Positions 50,897 through 60,182 of a stretch of 64,000 nt of DNA are shown piece after piece (within the stretch, counting starts at the first letter, position 1; every line of letters begins with the position of its first letter). Position numbers and translations under genes: made by a program. Origin of the DNA: Agromyces marinus (GTDB taxonomy: Bacteria; Actinomycetota; Actinomycetes; Actinomycetales; Microbacteriaceae); assembly GCF_021442325.1 (NCBI RefSeq), contig NZ_CP087879.1:3038001-3102000 (forward strand), written 5' to 3'. The notes under the pieces were generated by a model. That model had not been told where the DNA came from and did not search any database. It saw nothing but the letters and a program-made list of their open reading frames with translations.

Positions 50897-52705
50897 TCAG
50901 TCGAGTTCGCCGAGCTCCACGAGGCGTGCGAAGTCGGCGTTCGTCGCGCGGACGTCGTCGAACGTTCCCTCCGCGTCGACGCGTCCGCCCTTGAGGAACA
51001 CCAGGGTGTCGGCATGCCGCACGGTCGAGAGCCGGTGCGCGACGATGAGGATCGTCAGCGAGCCCTGCAGCGCACCGAGCGTCTGGGCGATCTCGTGCTC
51101 GGTGACGTTGTCGAGCGCCGAGGTCGCCTCGTCGAGCACCAGGACGCGCGGACGACGGTAGAGCGCGCGCGCGAGGCCTATGCGTTGACGTTGGCCGCCG
51201 GACAGGCGCACACCGCGCTCGCCCACCACCGTCTCGAGTCCCTCCGGAAGGTCGGCGACGAGCGCCTCGAGCTGCGCCATCCGGATGACCTCGTGCACCC
51301 GGTCGAGCTCGATGTCCTCAGCGGGGACCCCGAACGCGATGTTCGTCGTCAGGGTGGAGTTCAGGAGGAACACGTCCTGCGGCACGACGCCGAGCTCGGC
51401 GTACCAGCTCGCGGGGTCGGCGGCGATCGAGCGGCCGCCGACCAGCACCTCTCCCTCGGTCGGCTGGAGGAGGCCGAGCACGATGTCGAGCAGGGTGCTC
51501 TTGCCCGCGCCGCTCGAGCCGACGAATGCCGTCGTGCGATTCTCGCGGAGCTCCAACGAGATCCCCTGCAAGACGTGCTCGTCGGTGTCGGGGTAGTGGA
51601 AGCCGAGGTCGCGCAGCACGATGTCGCCGGAGAACCGTTCGGTGCTCCGCGGACGCTCGTCGTGCACCCCGCCGGCCGCGAGCTCGTCGACGGCCTTGGA
51701 GATGATGTCGAGGCCCGCGCGCCCGGTGCGGATGGTCGCGAGGCCGGCTCCGATCCGGTTGAGGCCCGGGAGCGCGCGAAGGGATGCCGCGGCGAACACG
51801 CCGAGCACGGTCAGCGCCTCGGCGGGCGTGCCTGTGGTGAAGAGGATGATCGAGATGCCGAGGATCGCGACGACGAACCCGATCTCGAGGAGGTACCTGG
51901 GCGCATCGGAGAGGATCCCCATGACCCGCGCCGCCCTCGCGCGGCGCAGCCGCGCGGCGCGGAAGCCGTCGATGAAGGCGTTGGCGCTCGAGGTCAGGCG
52001 CGCTTCGCGGAAGCCGTCGAGCCCCGGGAGGAGGAACTGCCACGCCTCCAGGCCGGCAGCGGCAACCTCTTCACCGAGGCGGTATTGGCGTCGCCGGAGC
52101 AGCATCTGGACGCCGAACACGAGCACGCCGAAGAGCACGACGGCGAAGATCGTGACCGTGACCGAGGTCAACAGGAGCACGACCACGATGCCGAGGAGCA
52201 CGACGATGTCGGAGACGAGACTGACGACGTTGAGCAGCACGGCCGCCGCCTGGCCGGTGGCGTCGTTGATGTTGCGGTAGATCTCGCTGATCCGTCGCGA
52301 ACGGTGATCGGCGTACGGTGCGAGCGCGTAGCGTCGCGCGAGCTCGGCGGCGGAGAGCGCGGAGATCTTCGTGGTCCTGCCGAGCAGCCACCAGCGGAAG
52401 AGGATCGCACCGATGCTCTTCACGATGAACACGATGGTGATGATCCCCGCCATGACCGGGATGATCGAGGAGATCTCGGTCGTTCCGAGCGCATCGGAGA
52501 TCGACTGGGTGAACCAGTTGTCGGTTTCGCCGGAGAAGAGCTGGGTGAGCGGCACCATCGCGGCGACGCCGAGCGTGTCGAGCGCAGCGAGGACCAGCGA
52601 GGCGCCGATCGTGCCGAACACCCAACGCTTCGGGTCGGCGCCGGCCATGTCGAGCATCACGCGCAGCTGCGCCGTGAGGCTCCGCTCGCGCGCGATTCGT
52701 GCCAT
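50897..52705 (-). CDS. ABC exporter, PglK/MsbA-like, probable glycan flippase
   Basis: A 602-residue fused ABC half-transporter. Six membrane helices, then the ATPase: Walker A GSSGAGKST, signature LSGGQRQR, Walker B VLVLDEATSALD and switch IVAHRLST. In a glycan island with no Wzx flippase in view it most likely flips lipid-linked units. A GGAGGAG site precedes the ATG. It could alternatively export a modified peptide of the kinase/PqqD cassette. Confidence 0.9.
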   Translation of the reverse strand: MARIARERSLTAQLRVMLDMAGADPKRWVFGTIGASLVLAALDTLGVAAMVPLTQLFSGETDNWFTQSISDALGTTEISSIIPVMAGIITIVFIVKSIGAILFRWWLLGRTTKISALSAAELARRYALAPYADHRSRRISEIYRNINDATGQAAAVLLNVVSLVSDIVVLLGIVVVLLLTSVTVTIFAVVLFGVLVFGVQMLLRRRQYRLGEEVAAAGLEAWQFLLPGLDGFREARLTSSANAFIDGFRAARLRRARAARVMGILSDAPRYLLEIGFVVAILGISIILFTTGTPAEALTVLGVFAAASLRALPGLNRIGAGLATIRTGRAGLDIISKAVDELAAGGVHDERPRSTERFSGDIVLRDLGFHYPDTDEHVLQGISLELRENRTTAFVGSSGAGKSTLLDIVLGLLQPTEGEVLVGGRSIAADPASWYAELGVVPQDVFLLNSTLTTNIAFGVPAEDIELDRVHEVIRMAQLEALVADLPEGLETVVGERGVRLSGGQRQRIGLARALYRRPRVLVLDEATSALDNVTEHEIAQTLGALQGSLTILIVAHRLSTVRHADTLVFLKGGRVDAEGTFDDVRATNADFARLVELGELD

Positions 52706-52824
52706 GGTCTCCTCCGCACCTCGCCCACGATCTCGGACGGGCGGGCCCTCCGCATCCTATCTTCGACCGCGCATGCGACCGAGAACGGGGATGCGGCGGA
52801 CGGCGCGCGGCGCGAGGTCGCCGG

Positions 52825-53892
52825 TCAGGTGCGCTCGAGCACCGCCGCGATGACGGAGGTGAGCCGCGCGATGTGCGCATCGCGCCGGAACCGATCGCCC
52901 CACTCCCGAACCCGATCGGGATCGAGCCCGCGCGCGGCGCGGATCGCGTCGGCGAGGTCGCCGACGGTGGCGGATACCGCGTGCGCGCCGCTCACGCCGG
53001 GACGCACGGTCTCGAGGTATCCGCCCGCAGCGATGGTCGCGGCCGGCGTGCCCTCGAGGGCGGCTTCGAGCACCGTGAGGCCGAAGTCCTCGCGACCGGC
53101 GCCGAGCACCACGGCTGCGTGCCTGTAGACCCAGCAGAGCTCGGCATCGGTCACCCGACCGAGCCCGTGCACGCCCGACTCCGGGGCGTCGACGGCGTCG
53201 GACCCGGCGCCGACGACGACGATCGCGAGCCCCGCGTCGCGGGCGGCATCGACGGCGAGCGGCACGTTCTTGTATCCGCGGTCGCGCGCGACCACCACGG
53301 CGAACTCGGCGGGCAGGTCGCGCGCCGGCGCCGCGGCATCCGTCGCCACCGGCTCGACCGGCGGGTGCACGACGGTCGAGTCGAGGTCGTAGGCGGCCCG
53401 GATGCGCTCGCGCGTCACCTCGGAGTTCGCGACGATCGCGGTCGCGCGGGCCATCGCCTCGCGGTCGCCGCGACGCAGGATCGGGGTGCTCGCGGCGAGC
53501 CCGGCACGACGTGCGGCACTGAGTCGAAGGCGGTAGTCGTCGGCCGCGTAGAGCCAGCGGGCCGGGCTGTGCACGTAGACGACGTGCGGCATCTCGTAGC
53601 GGAAGCGGTGCGCCCAGCCGCTCGACGACGCAAGCGCGACGTCGCCGCCCGCGACCGTCGTGCGTGCGGCGATCGCCGGCAGGGCCGGCAGCATCCGCTC
53701 GACCTGACCGGACAGGGCGCTGGGAATCGAGGCACGGACGTCCATGCCCGCGAACGCGGCGAACGTCGACTCCGGGCGGTACGCGAGCGTCACGACCCGG
53801 TGGGCGTCGAACCCCGTGATCCACTCGGCGACGACGCGCTCGGCGCCGCCGACCTGCACGAGGTAGTCGTGCGCGAGGACGAGATCGGTCAC
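52825..53892 (-). CDS. GT4-family glycosyltransferase
   Basis: A 355-residue GT4 enzyme. LVLAHDYLVQVGGAERVVAE and VVYVHSPARWLYAADDYRL resemble the WbdB/mannosyltransferase-like group; the donor block is GREDFGLTVLEAALEGTPAA. The GTG start overlaps the stop of the PP-loop gene, and 119 bases separate it from the ABC exporter. Confidence 0.9.
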   Translation of the reverse strand: MTDLVLAHDYLVQVGGAERVVAEWITGFDAHRVVTLAYRPESTFAAFAGMDVRASIPSALSGQVERMLPALPAIAARTTVAGGDVALASSSGWAHRFRYEMPHVVYVHSPARWLYAADDYRLRLSAARRAGLAASTPILRRGDREAMARATAIVANSEVTRERIRAAYDLDSTVVHPPVEPVATDAAAPARDLPAEFAVVVARDRGYKNVPLAVDAARDAGLAIVVVGAGSDAVDAPESGVHGLGRVTDAELCWVYRHAAVVLGAGREDFGLTVLEAALEGTPAATIAAGGYLETVRPGVSGAHAVSATVGDLADAIRAARGLDPDRVREWGDRFRRDAHIARLTSVIAAVLERT

Positions 53893-55109
53893 GCCCGCTC
53901 CCCCCGCGCTCGCGCGAGGCGAGCCGCGCCGCGCGATGCGGACCGGGCGGCGCGTCGGACCGCGGCCACCGTCTCCCGGCCGCGGGCCGCCGCGCGCCAG
54001 GACATCGGGATGCCGATGCGCTCCTCGTAGAGCTCGACGATCGCCCGCGAGCTGGGCTGCGACCTCGGCTGCATCGTCCGGCCGAGGGCCTCGCGCAGGT
54101 ACGCCTCCGGCCATCGCGGGTCGTCGGGGACGTCGAAGACGCCTCGGTAGTGGTCGAGCTCGCCGAGCACGTCGAGGGTCAGCATGGTGCGCCGGCACTT
54201 CCAGCACGTCGAGCAGTTCGTGCCGTCCGTCGACTCGGTGCAGACGTCGAGCCGATCGTACGAGTGCGGCACGCGAGCAACCAGCGCGGTCTTCTGCGCG
54301 CGGTCCAGGTCGGTGCCCGACGGCTGCAGGAGCAGCGACCCGCAGGAGAGCGCTGGGAGGAGGAGCGGATCGGCGTAGGAGAGGTCGTAGATCGGGGTGC
54401 TCGCGACATCCGGGTAGGGCACCGACGATGCGTACAGGAAGCGGCGGATGCCGCCCGCGAGCAGGTGGGCGACGGCGGCATTGCGCATCGTGTGCGTCTG
54501 CTGGAATCCGAGCCCCGGCGCGGTGTAGAGGTCGTCGAGATTGGAGTCCACATCGAGGAGAGGCAGTCCGATGGTCGACGCTCCGTCGCGGATCGACGCC
54601 AGGCGACGTCGGTAGAGCTCGCGTCCGCGGTCGCCGCGGCCGTGCGAACCGACGTTGTTGTAGACGAGGTGCGTGAGTCGCAGTGCATCCGGGACGTCGG
54701 GTGCGAAGTGGTGGCGGGCCAGCGTCGCGTAGGAATCCACCCCCGCGGAGTAGGCGGTGACCACCGCGTGCCCCGCCGACTCCAGCGGATGCGCGAGGTC
54801 ATGGGCCTCGAAGCGGATGCCGGCGAGCTCAGGCCGCACACCGCGAAGGATCGCGGGGACGTCGTGTCGGAGGTTCCAGACGAGCTCGTCGGTGACCGGT
54901 CCCTCGACGACGAGGTCGCGGCGGAGCCGCATCGCGGGCATGAGCACCGCAAGCACCGCGGCATCCGCTCTCGAACTCACGAACGCCGACGCCGACTCCG
55001 GCAGTGAGAACCACAGGCGATCCACGCCGTCGACACCGCCGAGACCGACCTCGTAGGTGATCCGCCCGCCGCCCGCCGTCACGACCGGCTCCCCGACGAC
55101 GATGGTCAT
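53889..55109 (-). CDS. QueC-like PP-loop enzyme of unknown function
   Basis: A 406-residue protein. The PP-loop is SAGVDS (121-126) in place of SGGxDS. A late cysteine set, Cys290-x8-Cys299-x2-Cys302-x2-Cys305 followed by Arg-Arg, matches the zinc site of 7-cyano-7-deazaguanine synthase QueC. The N-terminal 115 residues are not seen in QueC. It would activate a carboxylate or amide group with ATP. Placement between dcd and a glycosyltransferase suggests a nucleotide- or sugar-modifying step. I do not recognise a named family. Confidence 0.7.
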   Translation of the reverse strand: MTIVVGEPVVTAGGGRITYEVGLGGVDGVDRLWFSLPESASAFVSSRADAAVLAVLMPAMRLRRDLVVEGPVTDELVWNLRHDVPAILRGVRPELAGIRFEAHDLAHPLESAGHAVVTAYSAGVDSYATLARHHFAPDVPDALRLTHLVYNNVGSHGRGDRGRELYRRRLASIRDGASTIGLPLLDVDSNLDDLYTAPGLGFQQTHTMRNAAVAHLLAGGIRRFLYASSVPYPDVASTPIYDLSYADPLLLPALSCGSLLLQPSGTDLDRAQKTALVARVPHSYDRLDVCTESTDGTNCSTCWKCRRTMLTLDVLGELDHYRGVFDVPDDPRWPEAYLREALGRTMQPRSQPSSRAIVELYEERIGIPMSWRAAARGRETVAAVRRAARSASRGAARLARARGERA

Positions 55110-55114
55110 CTGTG

Positions 55115-55720
55115 CTAGCTCCCGACGGCACCGGCGTCGGTCACGCCGACATCCGCTCGGCTGAAGTTCTGGAACGACCGCGACGCGGTCGGGCCGCGCT
55201 GCCCCTGGTACCTGCTCGCGTAGGCCGGCGACCCGTACGGCCGTTCGCTCGGCGACGACAGGCGGAAGAAGCAGAGCTGACCGATCTTCATGCCCGGCCA
55301 GAGCTTGATGGGCAGCGTCGCGACGTTGCTCAACTCGAGCGTGACGTGGCCGGTGAAGCCGGGATCGATGAACCCTGCCGTCGAGTGCGTGAGCAGGCCG
55401 AGGCGGCCCAGTGAACTCTTGCCCTCGAGCCGGGCCGCGACGTCGTCGGGCAGCGTCACCGCCTCGAACGTCGACGCGAGCACGAATTCGCCGGGGTGGA
55501 GGATGAACGCCTCGTCAGGGCGCACGTCGATCAGGTGCGTGAGCTCGGGCTGGTCTTCGGCCGGATCGATGAAGGGGTACTTGTGGTTGTCGAACAGCCG
55601 GAAGTACCGGTCGAGGCGCACGTCGATCGACGACGGCTGGATCATCGCGGGGTCGTACGGGTCGAGCCGGATGCGCTCACGATCGAGTTCGGCCCTGATG
55701 TCGCGATCCGAGAGCAGCAT
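55115..55720 (-). CDS. dcd: dCTP deaminase
   Basis: A 201-residue trimeric dCTP deaminase. [36 protein letters not shown] and [12 protein letters not shown] are the family blocks, with Glu in the last as catalytic base. Actinobacterial forms are usually bifunctional, giving dUMP directly. It is read with the PP-loop gene (5 bases apart) and 20 bases after a pyruvyl transferase gene, an unusual context for a nucleotide-pool enzyme. Confidence 0.96.
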   Translation of the reverse strand: MLLSDRDIRAELDRERIRLDPYDPAMIQPSSIDVRLDRYFRLFDNHKYPFIDPAEDQPELTHLIDVRPDEAFILHPGEFVLASTFEAVTLPDDVAARLEGKSSLGRLGLLTHSTAGFIDPGFTGHVTLELSNVATLPIKLWPGMKIGQLCFFRLSSPSERPYGSPAYASRYQGQRGPTASRSFQNFSRADVGVTDAGAVGS

Positions 55721-55740
55721 GCCCTCAGCGTACCGAGGCC

Positions 55741-56904
55741 TCAGAGGTTCGCGACGAGGTAGGCCCTCGCCCGCTCGCGCTCGGCGTCGAGCACGCGGTT
55801 GACCCGGTCCCAGTCGGGCGCGAACACGCGCTCGTCGATGCCGGCGGCGGATGCGTCGGCACGATGGTGCTCGAGGCCGAACACGCCGAGCAGCGACTCG
55901 AACCGCGCCGCTCCGCGCCTGGCGTTCGCGTGCACGACGAACGGCCGGTTGAACAGGATCGAGAAGACGCAGCCGTGGTACGAATCGGTCACGACGAAGT
56001 CGGCTGAGGCGATGCTCGCCAGCCAGTGCTCGACCGAGGGCCGGTCGAATCGGGCGCGGTCGGCGGCGTACTCGGCGTAGGAACGCGGGGCCTGCGTCGG
56101 CAGGAGCTCCATCGGGGGCGCCCCGACCCGCTCGGCGATCGCCCGCTCCGCGCGGAGCATGTCGTCGGTCGCGTCGAGCCGGTAGATCAGGGTTCGGCCG
56201 GCAGCCGGCGCCGTGGCCGGCGCCGTGGTCGTCCGGGATCGCGCGATGAGCCCCCGGTAGTGATCGGGCGTGAGGAGCATGGTCGGGTCGAGGTGGCGTT
56301 CGGCTCGCACGCCGAACTCCTCGGCGCAGATGCGGATGCCGGACTCCTCGCGCACCGAGATCGCGTCGAACCGGCGGATCAACTCGGTCGCTCGCGCACG
56401 CTCGGCCTCGCTGTACTCGTCGATGTCGTCGCGCCCGAACGACGCGGCGTAGGAGATCCGGCGCGGCCGGTCGCCGTGGAACTCCTCGATGACCTCGAGG
56501 AACTCCTCGGGGATCTCCGCGTAGGCCGCGCGCCACACCTGGTCGCTGCCGACGACGAACGTGTCGAACCGGCGCGCGAGCCGGGCGCGCCCGCGCGCCG
56601 TGTCGGCTCGCTTCACCGCCGACGGTGTCGAGAGGTGTCGCCTGACGAAACGCTGCTGCGGTGCCAGCACCTCGCGCGGTGCTCGCCAGCCCCAGTCGAC
56701 GCGCGCGGGAAGCAGCATCCGCACCGCCCGTCGCACCGCCCAGACGCGATGCAGTGCCCGCCGCCGAAGGGGAACGGGGTCATCGGTGTCGACGAACGCA
56801 CGATGACCGAGGTCTCGGATGGCGCGCTGCAGGGCGTACGCCTGGATGATGCCGCCGTAGTTGGTGTGGAGGGGCAACGTCTTGATCAGTACCCTTCGAG
56901 ACAC
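55741..56904 (-). CDS. Polysaccharide pyruvyl transferase-family protein 3
   Basis: A 387-residue PF04230 protein: [39 protein letters not shown] and [20 protein letters not shown]. This subgroup is usually encoded next to an FrhB-like protein, as here (divergent neighbour). GTG start with a -10-like TACCGT seven bases upstream on its strand, so its mRNA may be leaderless. Confidence 0.92.
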   Translation of the reverse strand: MSRRVLIKTLPLHTNYGGIIQAYALQRAIRDLGHRAFVDTDDPVPLRRRALHRVWAVRRAVRMLLPARVDWGWRAPREVLAPQQRFVRRHLSTPSAVKRADTARGRARLARRFDTFVVGSDQVWRAAYAEIPEEFLEVIEEFHGDRPRRISYAASFGRDDIDEYSEAERARATELIRRFDAISVREESGIRICAEEFGVRAERHLDPTMLLTPDHYRGLIARSRTTTAPATAPAAGRTLIYRLDATDDMLRAERAIAERVGAPPMELLPTQAPRSYAEYAADRARFDRPSVEHWLASIASADFVVTDSYHGCVFSILFNRPFVVHANARRGAARFESLLGVFGLEHHRADASAAGIDERVFAPDWDRVNRVLDAERERARAYLVANL

Positions 56905-56911
56905 GGGGTCG

Positions 56912-56917
56912 ACGGTA
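56912..56917 (-). promoter_or_regulatory. -10-like element of the pyruvyl transferase gene
   Basis: On the minus strand TACCGT ends seven bases before the GTG start. The rightward FrhB-like gene starts 32 bases away, so the two genes share a short divergent promoter region. Confidence 0.35.
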
Positions 56918-56948
56918 TCAGCGCGGGGCCCGCCGAGAAGGGGGCCGC

Positions 56949-58340
56949 ATGACGCACGGCATCGAACGGGTCGTCGAACGAGGCATGTGCATCGGGTGCG
57001 GCGCCTGCTCGGTCCGGACGTCGGGCGCGATCCCGGTCACCATCGGGCGCCACGGCGTCTACGAGGCCCGGCTCGACGGGGTCGACGAGGCAGCGGTGCG
57101 CACCGCCAGCCGCGTGTGCCCCTTCTCGGACGACGCGAAGAACGAGGACGTCCTCGCCCGCGAGCGATTCCCCGACCTGCCGAAGGACGACCGCCTCGGT
57201 GCCCACCTCGAGATCGTCGCCGGGCGCCGCACCTCGGAGCAGGAGATCGTCGGCAGCAGCTCGGGCGGCCTGACCTCGCTGCTGCTCGAGGAGCTGCTGC
57301 GCGCCGGGCTCGTCGACGGCGTGCTGCACGTCGGGCGTTCCCCCGGCGATCCACGGTTCTCGTACACCGTGTCGACCGCGCCCGAGGAGATCGAGCAGAA
57401 CCGGAAGTCCATGTACTCGGCGACGACGCTCGCCGACGTCGTCGCCGGCATCCGTGGCGACGGCCGGACCTACGCGGTGGTCGGCGTGCCGTGCTTCATC
57501 AAGGCGCTCCGCCTGCTCTCGGACGAGCTCCCCGACCTCGGCGCGCAGTTCGGGGTGTATGTCGGCCTCGTCTGCGGCCACCTCAAGTCGACGTTCTTCG
57601 CCGAATCGCTCGCGTGGCAGGCCGGCGTGCCGCCGACCGAGCTCGATCGGATCGACTTCCGGGTCAAGAACACGGATCGCTACGCCTGGGACTACGACTA
57701 CGACGCCGTGAACGCCGACGGCACGCACCACCTGCGGCGATCGGCCGACACGATCGACGGCGGGTGGGGCTTCGGCGCGTTCCAGCCCGAGGCCTGCAAC
57801 TTCTGCGACGACGTCTTCGCCGAGGGGGCGGATGTCGCCTTCGCCGACGCATGGCTGGGCCGGTACGCCGCCGACTGGCGGGGCACCAACGCGGTGGTCA
57901 TCCGCGACGAGCGCGTGCGGCACCTGCTGCGGTCGGCCGCGGAGCGCGGCGACGTGGAGCTCGAACCATTGTCCGTCGAGGATGCCGCACGGTCGCAGGC
58001 CGGCGGCTTCCGGCATCGCCGCGCCGGCCTCTCGCTGCGGCTCGCCGACGACCTCGCCGCCGGGCTCAGCGTGCCCGTGAAGCGCGTCGAGCCCGACCGC
58101 TCCGCGGTCTCGAGGAGGCGCGCCGCCGTGCTTCGGCAGCGGCGCCGCATCTCGCGACTCTCGCTCGTGACGTTCGCGGACGCGCGCGAGGCGGGAGACT
58201 ACGAGCGCTACGCGGGGCCGATGCGGCGAGCCATCCGTCGGTATCGGATGCTCGACGCGTGGTCGCAGGGAGCGAAGGCGCTGGCTCGCCACGTCGCGCG
58301 GCCGGTCGTGCACCGGGCGCGACGGATGCTTCGGCGGTAG
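56949..58340 (+). CDS. FrhB-like iron-sulfur flavoprotein (F420 hydrogenase beta-subunit family)
   Basis: A 463-residue protein of the coenzyme F420 hydrogenase/dehydrogenase beta-subunit family. Half-ferredoxin motif Cys14-x2-Cys17-x2-Cys20 with a further Cys at about 57 gives one cluster; VGSSSGGLTSLLLEELL and VVGVPCFIKALRLL are family blocks. In EPS clusters these pair with PF04230 pyruvyl transferases; the reaction is not known. The C-terminal 60 residues are very basic. AAGGGGG precedes the ATG. Confidence 0.9.
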   Translation: MTHGIERVVERGMCIGCGACSVRTSGAIPVTIGRHGVYEARLDGVDEAAVRTASRVCPFSDDAKNEDVLARERFPDLPKDDRLGAHLEIVAGRRTSEQEIVGSSSGGLTSLLLEELLRAGLVDGVLHVGRSPGDPRFSYTVSTAPEEIEQNRKSMYSATTLADVVAGIRGDGRTYAVVGVPCFIKALRLLSDELPDLGAQFGVYVGLVCGHLKSTFFAESLAWQAGVPPTELDRIDFRVKNTDRYAWDYDYDAVNADGTHHLRRSADTIDGGWGFGAFQPEACNFCDDVFAEGADVAFADAWLGRYAADWRGTNAVVIRDERVRHLLRSAAERGDVELEPLSVEDAARSQAGGFRHRRAGLSLRLADDLAAGLSVPVKRVEPDRSAVSRRRAAVLRQRRRISRLSLVTFADAREAGDYERYAGPMRRAIRRYRMLDAWSQGAKALARHVARPVVHRARRMLRR

Positions 58341-58385
58341 CCCCACCGGCTCCTCGACGGGTGCGAATGGGGTGGTCGCGCTTGC

Positions 58386-58391
58386 TATGCT
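58386..58391 (+). promoter_or_regulatory. Candidate -10 of the tRNA-Gly gene
   Basis: TATGCT lies 43 bases before the mature tRNA 5' end, a usual distance for a tRNA promoter. No clear -35. Confidence 0.45.
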
Positions 58392-58434
58392 GACTGCGTC
58401 GCACCCGGAGTCTTCGACGCCGCGGATGCCACGC

Positions 58435-58505
58435 GCCGATGTAGTTCAATGGTAGAACTTCTGCTTCCCAAGCAGACAGCGCGGGTTCGATTCCCGTCAT
58501 CGGCT
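58435..58505 (+). tRNA. tRNA-Gly(CCC)
   Basis: A full cloverleaf of 71 bases: acceptor GCCGATG with CATCGGC, D stem GTTC/GAAC, anticodon stem TCTGC/GCAGA with loop TTCCCAA (anticodon CCC), and T arm GCGGG-TTCGATT-CCCGT. The discriminator is T. CCA is not encoded. Confidence 0.97.
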
Positions 58506-59063
58506 CTGATCAGGGGTTTCTCCCGGTTCCCAGACCGCGACTTTCGATCGCAAACGGCCTTCGTAGTCACTTGACGGTCACAAGTTCCGAGCCGAGCGCC
58601 GCCGAGCTCCATCTGGTAGTCGATGTCGCGCTAACCGATGAAGAGCGGGGGCTGCAGGGAGATGTGACGAGCGCTCACGCAGGCACGGTACTTGCCGGCG
58701 CGGACCAGGCGTCGCGAGCACCGGTGCCGTGCGCAGAGCCGCTTCACCGCTCAATGCGGCATTCGACAGCCCGACCAAGTCGGTGGCCGCGAGCGCTGCG
58801 ACGATGCCCGCTACGGCCGGGCGGGTGGGCGTCTGAGGCCGTGCACTTCCCCGGGTCGCGTGCCGGTCGACGTGCGGCGCTCGGCCGCCGGATGACGTGC
58901 CTCTGCCCTGCGCCAGAGTGCCGTCCCCCGCTGCCCCGCAAACACACGCCACCCCGTTTCCGCCGTGTCGAGGTCCTGTCCCGGTGGCGAGGCGACGGGT
59001 ATCCCCGCCGCAGCCCTGGAGCAGGCGAGTCCGGGCTGCGACGGGAGTCGAAGTGCGAGCTGG
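58506..59063. other. 558 bases with no convincing gene
   Basis: No frame here has a ribosome site plus recognisable protein sequence, and GC bias at third positions is lower than in neighbours. On the minus strand short hydrophobic pieces (PAVAGIVAALAATDLVGLSN; FIG-stop-RDIDYQM-ELGGARLG) in different frames may be decayed remains of a gene. It lies directly behind a tRNA gene, a favoured integration site, but I see no second copy of the tRNA 3' end. Confidence 0.4.
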
Positions 59064-60182
59064 TCAGACGACCAGACCGAGCTGCCGGGCGAGCACCTCG
59101 GCGTGCGAAATGACCTCGTCCTGCCACGACTTCAGCGGGTGCGCCGGCGAGTTCTCGAACGAGAATGCGTAGGGGTCGGGCACACCGGTCTCGTGACCGC
59201 TCATTGCCTCGAGTACGGCGAGGCCGCAGTACGGCACGTAGACGGCGGAGTAGCCGCCTTCGTGCGAGAACACGATGCGGCCGCCGCTAAGTTCGTCGGC
59301 CAGTTCGACGAGGGTCGTCGCCATGGCCCGGTACGCGCTCGCGGTGACCGTCATGCCGCCGAGCGGGTCGACGGCGGCGGCGTCGAAGCCGCTCGCGACC
59401 ATGATCAGCTCCGGACGGAACCCGCGCAGCGCCGGCTCCACGACCCGCTCGAACGCGGCGAGGTACGCGCCGTTGCCGCTGCCCGCCGGCAGCGGGAGGT
59501 TGATCGTCGTGCCGGCGGCTTCGCCCCGGCCGATCTCCTCGACGCGCCCGGTGTCCTGCGGGAAGAGCGAGTCCTGGTGCAGCGAGACGGCCAGGACGTT
59601 CTGGTCGTCCTCGTAGATGCGCTGGGTGCCGTTGCCGTGGTGCACGTCGTAGTCGACGACTGCGATCCGCTCGACCCCGTGGTGGGCCCGGGCCCATTCG
59701 ACGGCGATCGGGATGTTGGCGAAGAGGCAGTAGCCCATCCCGAGGTCGCGTTCGGCGTGGTGGCCGGGCGGCCGAACGAGCGCGTAGGCGTTGTCGACAC
59801 GGCCCGTGAGCACCGCGTCGGTGGCGCTGATCGTCCCGCCCGCGGCGAGGAGCGCGATGCCGTACCCGCCCCGGCCGAAGGGCGACCACCCGTCTCCGGC
59901 GTCGCCGACGCTCTGCTCGCTCTGGCTTCGGATGTGCTCGAGGTGGCGCGCGGTGTGCACGCGCAGCACGTCCTCCTCTGTCGCCGGTCGCGGACGCAGC
60001 GGTGTGAGGCGTTCGATGAGTCCGCTGACCTCGACGAGGCTGTTGAAGCGTGCCTTCGACTCCGGTGACTCGAAGTTGTGGAACGGCTGGACCATAGGCC
60101 CGGGCGGCACGATCCCGGCGAAGGTGCCCGTGTCGTGCCAGGCGTAGCGCTCGTGCCAGACGTAGCCGGTGTTGCGGGTCAT
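59064..60182 (-). CDS. Class II histone deacetylase-like amidohydrolase
   Basis: A 372-residue zinc deacetylase. RPPGHHAERDLGMGYCLFAN gives the paired catalytic His, VVDYDVHHGNGTQ the first zinc ligands, SGFDAAAVDPLGG the last Asp, and SHEGGYSAVYVP the catalytic Tyr-region. Bacterial members remove acetyl groups from polyamines or other amines. The ATG has GGAGG upstream and overlaps the permease stop, so it belongs to the transporter operon and probably acts on the imported compound. Confidence 0.92.
   Translation of the reverse strand: MTRNTGYVWHERYAWHDTGTFAGIVPPGPMVQPFHNFESPESKARFNSLVEVSGLIERLTPLRPRPATEEDVLRVHTARHLEHIRSQSEQSVGDAGDGWSPFGRGGYGIALLAAGGTISATDAVLTGRVDNAYALVRPPGHHAERDLGMGYCLFANIPIAVEWARAHHGVERIAVVDYDVHHGNGTQRIYEDDQNVLAVSLHQDSLFPQDTGRVEEIGRGEAAGTTINLPLPAGSGNGAYLAAFERVVEPALRGFRPELIMVASGFDAAAVDPLGGMTVTASAYRAMATTLVELADELSGGRIVFSHEGGYSAVYVPYCGLAVLEAMSGHETGVPDPYAFSFENSPAHPLKSWQDEVISHAEVLARQLGLVV

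Noticed and set aside
53889-55109. The PP-loop gene considered as a lasso cyclase or asparagine synthetase.
   Set aside because: The four-cysteine site and the SAGVDS loop fit QueC-like enzymes, not the Asn-synthetase family, and there is no glutaminase domain.
58571-59113. A 180-codon plus-strand open frame after the tRNA-Gly.
   Set aside because: It lacks a ribosome site, has irregular codon use and no recognisable motif, and runs into the 3' end of the HDAC-like gene on the other strand.
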